Positions 1 to 5,972 of a stretch of 9,499 nt of DNA are shown one piece after another. The translations under genes were made by a program, and so were the position numbers. Positions within the stretch are counted from its first letter, which is position 1, and every line of letters starts with the position of its first letter. This stretch comes from an uncultured Prevotellaceae bacterium (GTDB lineage: Bacteria; Bacteroidota; Bacteroidia; Bacteroidales; Bacteroidaceae). A model generated the notes under the pieces. The model saw nothing but the letters and a program-made list of their open reading frames with translations. It made no database searches and was not told the DNA's origin. The DNA lies in assembly GCA_946413885.1 (NCBI GenBank), contig CAMKMK010000082.1, forward strand, positions 1 through 9,499, given 5' to 3'.

Positions 1-105
1 GGAAATTGTGTGATAATTTCTTTCGTAGTCTTAAATTTCTGAAAATTGCACTCATGATTGCAAACTTTCTTCTTCTTTTCGAGTGATGGAATACCTGTTT
101 TTATC

Positions 106-113
106 TATCTTTG
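106..113 (+). promoter_or_regulatory. Candidate Bacteroidota -7 box for the SIMPL gene
   Basis: TATCTTTG fits the Bacteroidota -7 consensus TAnnTTTG exactly. A start of transcription near 116 would give a leader of about 57 bases before the ATG at 174. No TTTG lies at the expected -33 distance (the sequence there is AGTG), so this is a half-supported promoter. The rest of 1-173 is AT-rich with no convincing gene. Confidence 0.35.
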
Positions 114-173
114 CCTTAAATAAACCAATAGAGTTACTAACTTCATTTCAAAAATACTAATTCGTATCGTGTC

Positions 174-881
174 ATGAAAGAAAACAAAATGCTTCTCTCT
201 GCAATTATCATTGCTTTAGGTATGGTTGTTATGGGTTTCACCCTTCGAAGTGGAATCTTGGGGTTCAAGGATCATGACCGCAGGGTCTGCGTCAAGGGAC
301 TCGCTGAGCGTGAGGTAAAGGCTGATAAGGTCATTTGGCCACTGGTTTACAAGGAGATAGGGAATGATCCTGCTGTGATGTACGAGAACATTGAGCGAAA
401 GAATCAGGCGGTGATTTCTTTCCTGAAGGCAGGTGGCATCAAGGAGGATGAGATCAGCGTGAATTCACCTACTATTACCGATCGCCAGGCCGACAATTAT
501 GGAAACGAAATCATGAACTATCGCTACAAGGCCAAGAGCGTTATCACGGTAACCAGCAGCGATGTGGATCTTGTGCGTGGTTTGATGCGTCGCCAATCTG
601 AGTTGATGAAGACGGGAATTGCTGTCACAGGTGATGAATATGGCGAGAACCAGGTGGACTATCAGTTCACAGGCTTAAACCAGATAAAACCTGAGATGGT
701 GGAAGAGGCAACCAAGAATGCTCGAGCCACAGCAGAGAAGTTTGCTGAGGATTCAGGCAGCAAATTGGGTAGCATCTTTTCTGCTTCACAAGGTCAGTTC
801 TCAATCGATAACCGTGATGCCAATACGCCTTATATTAAAAAGGTACGCGTTGTGAACACGGTGGAATATTCGTTAGAGTAA
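174..881 (+). CDS. SIMPL domain (DUF541) membrane-anchored protein
   Basis: This 235-residue protein belongs to the SIMPL/DUF541 family, whose members are envelope proteins of poorly defined function, some tied to oxidative-stress tolerance. A short charged start (MKENK) is followed by one hydrophobic segment at about residues 6-24 with no clear signal peptidase site, so it is probably a signal anchor with the rest facing the periplasm. The SIMPL domain fills about residues 37-233. It opens with VCVKGLAEREVKADKVIWPL, typical of the Bacteroidota branch, and ends in the usual strand (VRVVNTVEYSLE). The ATG at 174 gives a full-length product; the second Met at residue 6 is too close to the hydrophobic segment to be preferred. 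The gene is monocistronic: it converges on the minus-strand flavodoxin gene with a hairpin between them. Family assignment is firm from sequence resemblance; the role is unknown. Confidence 0.88.
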   Translation: MKENKMLLSAIIIALGMVVMGFTLRSGILGFKDHDRRVCVKGLAEREVKADKVIWPLVYKEIGNDPAVMYENIERKNQAVISFLKAGGIKEDEISVNSPTITDRQADNYGNEIMNYRYKAKSVITVTSSDVDLVRGLMRRQSELMKTGIAVTGDEYGENQVDYQFTGLNQIKPEMVEEATKNARATAEKFAEDSGSKLGSIFSASQGQFSIDNRDANTPYIKKVRVVNTVEYSLE

Positions 882-931
882 TTTCTCTTCGTTGGAATAA
901 CAGAGATTTCACGACAAGTCCTTAAACACAA

Positions 932-962
932 CATGTCCTCTGGCTCAACACCAGGGGACATG
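932..962. terminator. Hairpin terminator between convergent genes
   Basis: CATGTCCTCTGG (932-943) pairs with CCAGGGGACATG (951-962) over 12 positions, with one T-G wobble and a 7-base loop. On the plus strand it is followed by a T-rich stretch (CTTGTTTGTG). On the minus strand it is followed by TGTGTTTAAG, also T-rich though weaker. It lies 51 bases after the SIMPL stop and 43 bases after the flavodoxin stop, so it can serve as a bidirectional terminator. The function is inferred from structure and position. Confidence 0.7.
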
Positions 963-1004
963 CTTGTTTGTGTGGGTTTCTTAAAAAAAGGAATGGAAGG
1001 AATC

Positions 1005-1838
1005 TTATCTCACCACTTGTGTGAATTCAGGCACAGCTCCTTCTTCGTCGTCTAATGTCACATAGATTTTAGATGTACTCTCTGATCCATCAGGTCCTTT
1101 CGCATTTACAGTAAAAAGATAATCAGTGCTGGTGGGAGATTTGCGGAGACCTACTGTAACAGGTGTGCCCAAGGGGAACTGATAGTTTCCACAAGCTGCA
1201 TCGAAAATCTTCACATCCTCTTCAGTGACAGGCACTTGCTCTGAGTAGTCGGGTAGGGGATCAACCTCGCCTTCGATGAAACCATTTTCCTTCAGGAAAC
1301 GATCAATCTCAGCAGGAGCTTTTTCCACTCGAGCAGTTCGCACGCCGTATCCAGGCAGGATCTCAGCGTCTGGTTGCTCACTTTCCAAATCCTGGATGCT
1401 GGAGTAGAGACCCCCGCTTCCAAAAGTGCAGAAGGGAACAACCTTTTTCCCTTCCAAATTGATCTCTTTCAAAAGGGTCTTGATGGGAGGCGCATACGTG
1501 CCAAACCAGATGGGATAGCCCAGGAAGATCACGTCGTAGTCGTCCAGGTTTGCCTTCAAAGGAGCCAGGGTGGGCAGTTCTCCTGTCTCGCGTTCCTTCA
1601 TGCATCGATCGATGGTTTCTTGGAAATTACCTGTGTAGTCGTTCTCTACAGAGATAGCCTCGATGTCGGCTCCCAGTATCTGCTGAAATTCCTCAGCCAC
1701 CGTTTTCGTAGTACCCGTTTGTGAATAATACAGCACCAAAATCTTCTGAGGTGCCTTCTCTTCTGTCTCACTCTTCTTTTGTGAATCACATGCTGTCATG
1801 CTTAGCACGGCAGCACAAAGCAACATTGTCTTTTTCAT
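1005..1838 (-). CDS. Flavodoxin-domain lipoprotein with extra C-terminal domain
   Basis: The 277-residue product begins with a lipoprotein signal: hydrophobic residues 5-16, then lipobox MTAC with Cys17. A flavodoxin fold follows at about 32-186. It shows the phosphate-binding loop SQTGTTK (39-45) after strand ILVLYY, the second FMN loop YPIWFGTYAPP (108-118), and a third loop TFGSGG (139-143). Such proteins bind FMN and carry electrons or reduce quinones. An anchored, probably periplasmic flavodoxin is unusual, because classical flavodoxins are cytoplasmic. Residues 187-277 lie beyond the flavodoxin fold and are unassigned; they look beta-rich and end in VPEFTQVVR. The ATG follows the aat stop after a single base (TGA-G-ATG), so translation is coupled and this is the last gene of the clpS-clpA-aat operon. 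No run of acidic residues follows Cys17 as in surface-export signals, so periplasmic facing is inferred. The flavodoxin call is firm; its partner is unknown. Confidence 0.87.
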   Translation of the reverse strand: MKKTMLLCAAVLSMTACDSQKKSETEEKAPQKILVLYYSQTGTTKTVAEEFQQILGADIEAISVENDYTGNFQETIDRCMKERETGELPTLAPLKANLDDYDVIFLGYPIWFGTYAPPIKTLLKEINLEGKKVVPFCTFGSGGLYSSIQDLESEQPDAEILPGYGVRTARVEKAPAEIDRFLKENGFIEGEVDPLPDYSEQVPVTEEDVKIFDAACGNYQFPLGTPVTVGLRKSPTSTDYLFTVNAKGPDGSESTSKIYVTLDDEEGAVPEFTQVVR

Positions 1839-1839
1839 C

Positions 1840-2481
1840 TCATTTCATGTTTATGTATCTCATATATTCTTCGTAACTGATGTGACGCCCCCCCATTGAT
1901 TTCAGATGAGGTGTCTCGAACTGACAGTCAATCATCACTCCACCTATGGTTTCCATGATGCGTGCCAAATGAATCAAAGCTATCTTACTGCCGTTAGGAA
2001 CCTGCGAGAACATGCTCTCGCCAAAGAAACATCGCCCCAGTGTCACTCCATAGAGTCCACCTACCAACTTCTCTTCTTCCCATACTTCCACGCTGACTGC
2101 ATATCCTTGTTTGTGGAGTCGGATGTAGGCTTCCATCATGTCAGGTCCCAACCATGCGCCCTTCTCCTCGATGCGTGGTTTGCTGCAATTCTCTATCACT
2201 TGTTCGAAAGCGGCATTGATGGAACATTTGTATTTCCTTTTGTTAAGCAGCGTCCGCATTGAGTGAGAGACATGAATCTCATTAGGGAAGATGACAAATC
2301 GGTCCATTGGGCACCACCATTGTATCACTCCTCCTCGAAAAGAATACCAAGGAAAGATGCCGTGAGAATAGGCCAACAGCAGTCGCTCAGTACTCAGGTC
2401 TCCGTTTATCGCAAGCAATCCGTCAGGGTCACCATAACATGGATTGGGGAAGCTAATCTCTTTGTTTAGACTAAATATCAT
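1840..2481 (-). CDS. aat: Leucyl/phenylalanyl-tRNA--protein transferase
   Basis: Aat transfers Leu or Phe from aminoacyl-tRNA to the N-terminal Lys or Arg of proteins in the cytoplasm, creating a degradation signal read by ClpS. The 213-residue length is close to the usual size (E. coli 234), with a shortened N-terminus. Family motifs are clear: GLLAINGDLS (21-30), LLAYSHGIFPWYS (35-47), IQWWCPMDR (53-61), and GLYGVTLGRCFFGESMFS (142-159). The catalytic segment is IDCQ at 184-187, where Asp185 and Gln187 match the residues implicated in E. coli. The ATG lies two bases after the clpA stop (TGATTATG), so it is coupled to clpA. Position next to clpS-clpA matches its pathway exactly. No essential motif is missing. 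Confidence 0.97.
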   Translation of the reverse strand: MIFSLNKEISFPNPCYGDPDGLLAINGDLSTERLLLAYSHGIFPWYSFRGGVIQWWCPMDRFVIFPNEIHVSHSMRTLLNKRKYKCSINAAFEQVIENCSKPRIEEKGAWLGPDMMEAYIRLHKQGYAVSVEVWEEEKLVGGLYGVTLGRCFFGESMFSQVPNGSKIALIHLARIMETIGGVMIDCQFETPHLKSMGGRHISYEEYMRYINMK

Positions 2482-2483
2482 AA

Positions 2484-4706
2484 TCAGTTCAACACCAAGA
2501 TATTATCCTTTAAGTCTATGATAGCAGTTCCACCCTCTTTCAATGATCCATACAGGATTTCATTCATCAAGAGAGGTGAGAGCAATTTGCGGATTATTCG
2601 ATCCATTTCTCGAGCACCATACTGACGGGTGAAACCTTTCTCGAGCAGGAAGTCGAAAGCTCGAGGTTTGAGTTTCATCTGCACGTTCTTCACCTTCAGT
2701 TTAGCCTTCAGTTGATTGAGTTTCTTGTCCAGAATCAGTTTAGCCATCGTGCTGTCCATATCATTGAAGACCACCGTGCCTGAAAGTCGGTTGATGAATT
2801 CTGGCTTGAAAGTTTTCTTCACTTGTTGCAGCATGGCTTCTCCAGCACTCATTCCTTTTCCGAAACCTATCGAAGCTTGACCTGCGAACTGTGCTCCCGC
2901 ATTACTTGTCATGATCACGATTACGTTCTTGAAGTCTGCCTTGTTGCCTCGATTGTCTGTCAGTCGCGCATAATCCATCACTTGCAACAGGATGTTGTAG
3001 ATATCGCTGTGAGCCTTTTCAATCTCGTCTAACAGTAGCACGCAGTTGGGATTCTTGCGGATTGCATCAGTCAGGAGTCCTCCGTCCTCGTATCCCACGT
3101 ATCCAGCGGGCGAGCCAATCAGTTTTGCCACCGTATGTTTCTCCGTGTATTCGCTCATGTCGAATCGAACCAGCTCGATGCCCAGTTCCTTGGCCAGCAC
3201 CTTTGCCACCTCAGTCTTTCCAACGCCTGTGGGACCCACAAAGAGTAATGAGGCCAGAGGTTTGTCCTCATCCAGTAGTCCTGCTTTCGACATCTCCACA
3301 CTGGTCACGACTTGTCGTATTGCCTCGTCTTGACCGTAGATTTGCTTCATCATTCGCTTGGTGAGGTTCTGCAACTTGCTGTTATCGTCGCTCTTCAATG
3401 CTTCTGCATTGATCTTGCATATCTTTGTCAGTACGTCCGAGATTTCTTTTTTGTCTATGATGGATGGTTTGCTTGTCCGCTTCCGTTTGTTTTTCATCTC
3501 AGCCATTGCTCCAGCCTCGTCTATCAGGTCTATGGCCTTGTCGGGCAGATAGCGGTCACTGATGTATTTCGCACTCATCTCAACAGCATATTCCATTACT
3601 CCTTCCTCGTATTCCACATGATGGTATTGCTCGTATTTTTTCTGTAGTCCTTCCAGAATTTTGACTGTCTCTTCCTTCGATGGCTCCAGAATGTCTATCT
3701 GTTGGAATCGTCGCATCAGACCACGCTGCTTGTTCATGTATCTGTTCATCTCCTGGTACGTGGTGCTGCCGATGAATCGGATGTTTCCATCCTCCATGTA
3801 GGGTCGCAGCATCTGGGATGCATCCATTGCTCCCTCGCCACTTTGTCCGGCACCCACCAGATTGTGTATTTCGTCGATGTAAACAATTGCGTTTCCCTCT
3901 TTTTGGATGCCTTCCATGATAGCCTTCAGGCGTTTCTCGAAGTCACCACGGAACTGAGCACCTGCAATCAGGCTTCCGAGGTCCAGTTCATAGATATGGA
4001 ACCCTCGTAATCGTTCAGGCACTTTCCTGCTTTCCAACAAGGCAGCAAGCCCCCACACGATAGCTGTCTTTCCCACTCCTGATTCTCCTACGTGAAGCGG
4101 ATTGTTCTTCTCTCGTCGGCAGAGAACCTGTATGGTCCGTTCCAGTTCATCCTGTCGTCCGATGAGGGGATTACGTTCCGCAAGATGGTCATTCATGCAG
4201 GTTACGAACTGCCGCCAAGGCTCTTGTCCTGTTTCCTCGCTTTCAAACATTTCATCCATATCGGCTTCCCACTCGTAGGCATCTGTCAAGGAGCTGATCA
4301 ACTCGCCCTTGCTGCATTGGATGGTCTTTTCTATCAGGTCGTGAGCCATACTGTCCTCCAGATAAAGCATAGCATTTACCACGTGTGGAACATCTAAATG
4401 AGCGGTTTCTGCCCCTATGGCGTACTCCAGTGCAGTACTCATCATGCGATTCATCTGGCTTGAGAGCATCAGTTCATAACGGATACCTTGCGGCACACGT
4501 TCCATGTGGGCAAGATAGGCGTAGAGGGATTCTGTGAACACTTTCTCATCTGCTCCTGACTCGTAGAAAAGCGAGTGTTTGAAAGGTTCTTGCAACATCA
4601 GTCCCACCAGCAAGTGTTCAGGACAAACGAACTCCACGCGGTCTGATTTTGCTTGCAGTATAGCCTGATTTATTGCATCCTGTAGGTACTTGGTTTGTTC
4701 CATCAT
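2484..4706 (-). CDS. clpA: ATP-dependent Clp protease ATP-binding subunit ClpA
   Basis: ClpA is the hexameric AAA+ unfoldase that feeds substrates, including ClpS-delivered N-degron proteins, into ClpP. The 740 residues match the usual length (E. coli 758). The Clp N-domain covers about 1-145, the ClpS docking region. AAA module 1 has Walker A GESGVGKT (207-214), Walker B IVYIDE (274-279), pore loop QFRG (251-254), and Arg-finger region RRFQ (332-335). Module 2 has Walker A GPTGVGKT (491-498), Walker B VLLLDE (556-561), pore loop GYVG (536-539), PEFINR (635-640) and sensor-2 GAR (697-699). The ClpP-binding loop reads IGFGKG (613-618), where E. coli has IGL. The long middle domain of ClpB is absent, which separates it from the disaggregase. 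After the first Walker A the sequence is AIVWGLA rather than the common AIAEGLA. The ATG overlaps the clpS stop (ATGA); a second ATG follows immediately. Confidence 0.97.
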   Translation of the reverse strand: MMEQTKYLQDAINQAILQAKSDRVEFVCPEHLLVGLMLQEPFKHSLFYESGADEKVFTESLYAYLAHMERVPQGIRYELMLSSQMNRMMSTALEYAIGAETAHLDVPHVVNAMLYLEDSMAHDLIEKTIQCSKGELISSLTDAYEWEADMDEMFESEETGQEPWRQFVTCMNDHLAERNPLIGRQDELERTIQVLCRREKNNPLHVGESGVGKTAIVWGLAALLESRKVPERLRGFHIYELDLGSLIAGAQFRGDFEKRLKAIMEGIQKEGNAIVYIDEIHNLVGAGQSGEGAMDASQMLRPYMEDGNIRFIGSTTYQEMNRYMNKQRGLMRRFQQIDILEPSKEETVKILEGLQKKYEQYHHVEYEEGVMEYAVEMSAKYISDRYLPDKAIDLIDEAGAMAEMKNKRKRTSKPSIIDKKEISDVLTKICKINAEALKSDDNSKLQNLTKRMMKQIYGQDEAIRQVVTSVEMSKAGLLDEDKPLASLLFVGPTGVGKTEVAKVLAKELGIELVRFDMSEYTEKHTVAKLIGSPAGYVGYEDGGLLTDAIRKNPNCVLLLDEIEKAHSDIYNILLQVMDYARLTDNRGNKADFKNVIVIMTSNAGAQFAGQASIGFGKGMSAGEAMLQQVKKTFKPEFINRLSGTVVFNDMDSTMAKLILDKKLNQLKAKLKVKNVQMKLKPRAFDFLLEKGFTRQYGAREMDRIIRKLLSPLLMNEILYGSLKEGGTAIIDLKDNILVLN

Positions 4707-5011
4707 AGCTCTTCAGGTTCACATGTTAGTCTTAATGGAAAGTTTGATTCTCGAGCCATGCGGGTAGCTTTCTGCATCTTGCTCATCGCAATGTCTTTTG
4801 GATAGATACCTGCTACAGCCTGTCCTTTCTTGTGTACCTCCATCATCAGCCTCTCTGCCTCTCCTGCATCCTTGAAGAAAACGTTCTTCAGGATCATCAC
4901 CACGAAGTCCATTGTGGTGAAGTCATCGTTGTGCAGGATGACGCGAAAGCGGCGTGGCTCTTCCAGTCTTACTCGCGTGCGTTCCTTTATTTTGGTTTGT
5001 TGTTTCTCCAT
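4703..5011 (-). CDS. clpS: ATP-dependent Clp protease adaptor ClpS
   Basis: ClpS binds N-terminal Leu, Phe, Trp or Tyr and hands the protein to the ClpA N-domain. The 102-residue length is normal. The flexible N-terminal extension (1-20) precedes the core strand FRVILHNDDFTTMDFV (22-37). Substrate-pocket residues known from the family are present: Asn28, Asp29-Asp30, Met34, and His60 in the motif VHKKGQAVAGIY (59-70). This is a single, typical copy, able on its face to bind N-degrons. Its TGA overlaps the clpA ATG by four bases. The ATG at 5009-5011 is preceded by an A-rich stretch (CCCAAAAAGAAA) rather than a strong Shine-Dalgarno site. It starts 32 bases after the DUF1294 stop; no separate promoter was found in that short gap. 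Confidence 0.97.
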   Translation of the reverse strand: MEKQQTKIKERTRVRLEEPRRFRVILHNDDFTTMDFVVMILKNVFFKDAGEAERLMMEVHKKGQAVAGIYPKDIAMSKMQKATRMARESNFPLRLTCEPEEL

Positions 5012-5043
5012 TTTCTTTTTGGGTTAGAGACAAGAATCGCATC

Positions 5044-5310
5044 TTATTTTGATAGCATCCAGAAAACGAATGCTATCTGAAGAAGAAGAATGATAGGTAC
5101 TCCAATGTTGAATTTCCAGTGCTGTGTTTTATGGCGGAAAGTTTGGATTGCCATCCAAGCACCTATGCTGCCACCTAAAGCCGCCATTACCAGCAGGGTT
5201 GATTCAGGGATGCGCCACATGTCGTTCTTGGCTTTCCATTTATCTATTCCGTAAACTATGAAAGTTATCACGTTGATTGCTATCAGGTAGATAAGAAATA
5301 CTTTAGTCAT
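5044..5310 (-). CDS. DUF1294 small inner-membrane protein
   Basis: An 88-residue membrane protein of the DUF1294 family, of unknown function. There are three likely membrane segments at about 3-20, 37-57 and 68-86. The family signatures are all present: YGIDKWKAK (20-28), WRIPE (32-36), LGGSIGAW (45-52) and FRHKT (58-62). It lies upstream of clpS in the same direction with a 32-base gap, so cotranscription with clpS-clpA-aat is likely. A functional tie to protein degradation is not shown. Upstream there are 65 bases to the next minus-strand gene; they contain an A-rich leader but only a poor match to a -7 box (TAATTTCA), so the operon promoter may lie here or further upstream. Confidence 0.9.
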   Translation of the reverse strand: MTKVFLIYLIAINVITFIVYGIDKWKAKNDMWRIPESTLLVMAALGGSIGAWMAIQTFRHKTQHWKFNIGVPIILLLQIAFVFWMLSK

Positions 5311-5375
5311 TTTCGTTCAGTTTTTTTTCTTAATGAATAATCGTTGTATTGAAATTACCAGTCCCAGAAGGACGG

Positions 5376-5831
5376 CTACAGTTTCGCGCTGGGGTATTTT
5401 AAATCGAAGTACGTGGGTTCTGATGTGTTTCTGAAACGGAATACGAGTTCCTTTCCTGTTCCCTTGATGGCGAGGCAGAGGAGATCGATGGATTCGTCAG
5501 TTGAACGCATCGTGGAGAGGAAGGATTCCTGATTCATCTGCATTGCTGAGGCAAAGGCGCTGAAATCAATTTGATTGCCATCTATCGAACACACAAACCT
5601 GACCTGATCTTCTGGCTGCTCTATCGCGTTCAGGAAGAGTCCGCCTCCACAGTTGATGGGAAGTTGGGATTGCATATTGGCAATGATGGTTCCCAAGGAA
5701 GTGTCCTCAGTCGTGTTTTCTTTCTCAGAATGCTCCTTTTTCGTGTCTCCATTTCCTGAGCAGGAGGATAGACCGATTGCAAGCATCGCTATGAATGATA
5801 AACGAACAAGACACATTTTAGAATTCATCAT
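5376..5831 (-). CDS. Hypothetical lipoprotein
   Basis: No family was recognised. From the ATG at 5829-5831 the product is 151 residues. It has a basic start, hydrophobic residues at about 8-20, and lipobox LSSC with Cys24, so it is an exported lipoprotein. A hydrophilic Glu/Lys/Thr-rich linker follows (about 29-45), then a compact domain with CGGG and a few further Cys residues. An upstream TTG at 5840 would add three residues, but ATG is preferred; the next ATG (5828) is equally possible. A -7 box (TAACTTTG) about 30 bases upstream fits this start. It is transcribed in the same direction as the DUF1294-clp genes, 65 bases upstream of them, and could head the transcript. Coding status is supported by the clean lipoprotein signal and the promoter; the function is unknown. 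Confidence 0.75.
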   Translation of the reverse strand: MMNSKMCLVRLSFIAMLAIGLSSCSGNGDTKKEHSEKENTTEDTSLGTIIANMQSQLPINCGGGLFLNAIEQPEDQVRFVCSIDGNQIDFSAFASAMQMNQESFLSTMRSTDESIDLLCLAIKGTGKELVFRFRNTSEPTYFDLKYPSAKL

Positions 5832-5860
5832 TGTGGACAAAACATTTGCAGATTTGATTA

Positions 5861-5868
5861 CAAAGTTA
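5861..5868 (-). promoter_or_regulatory. Candidate -7 box for the hypothetical lipoprotein
   Basis: On the minus strand this reads TAACTTTG, an exact fit to TAnnTTTG. It predicts transcription starting near 5857 and a leader of about 26 bases to the ATG at 5831. The -33 region reads ATTA, not TTTG, so only one half of the promoter is supported. A 5-base inverted repeat, GATAA/TTATC (5871-5885), lies between the -7 and -33 regions and could be an operator, though AT-richness makes chance likely. Confidence 0.45.
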
Positions 5869-5906
5869 ATGATAATTCATTTATCTTGTAATTCTTCTCT
5901 CCAAAA

Positions 5907-5938
5907 TTTGTCTCTTTGATGAAAAATGTTTATTTTTG
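5907..5938 (+). promoter_or_regulatory. Bacteroidota-type promoter for the oxidoreductase operon
   Basis: TTTG (5907-5910) and TATTTTTG (5931-5938) match both halves of the Bacteroidota consensus (TTTG centred at -33, TAnnTTTG centred at -7). Their centres are 26 bases apart, exactly as expected. Transcription should begin near 5941-5942, giving a leader of about 31 bases before the ATG at 5973. This is the best-supported promoter in the window. Confidence 0.7.
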
Positions 5939-5972
5939 GCATGAAAAAAACCATATTAAACACAAATACGCT

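Noticed and set aside
2..20. GAAATT/AATTTC inverted repeat at the window edge
   Set aside because: Six AT-rich pairs at the edge with no visible upstream gene are too weak to call a terminator.
3046..3647. Plus-strand open frames opposite clpA
   Set aside because: They are antisense to conserved AAA+ motifs, overlap one another and resemble no protein family.
5321..5330. Run of eight T on the plus strand
   Set aside because: No plus-strand gene or stable stem precedes it; on the minus strand it is just the A-rich leader of the DUF1294 gene.
5358..5375. Small hairpin (GTCC/GGAC) after the hypothetical lipoprotein stop
   Set aside because: The stem is only 4-6 pairs with a bulge and no T-run follows on the minus strand, so it is not called a terminator.
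5832..5840. TTG start for the hypothetical lipoprotein
   Set aside because: It adds only three residues before tandem ATGs, and ATG is the more likely start.
5916..5972. Upstream TTG/ATG starts for the oxidoreductase
   Set aside because: They overlap the promoter boxes and put about 20 unusual residues ahead of the Tat signal.
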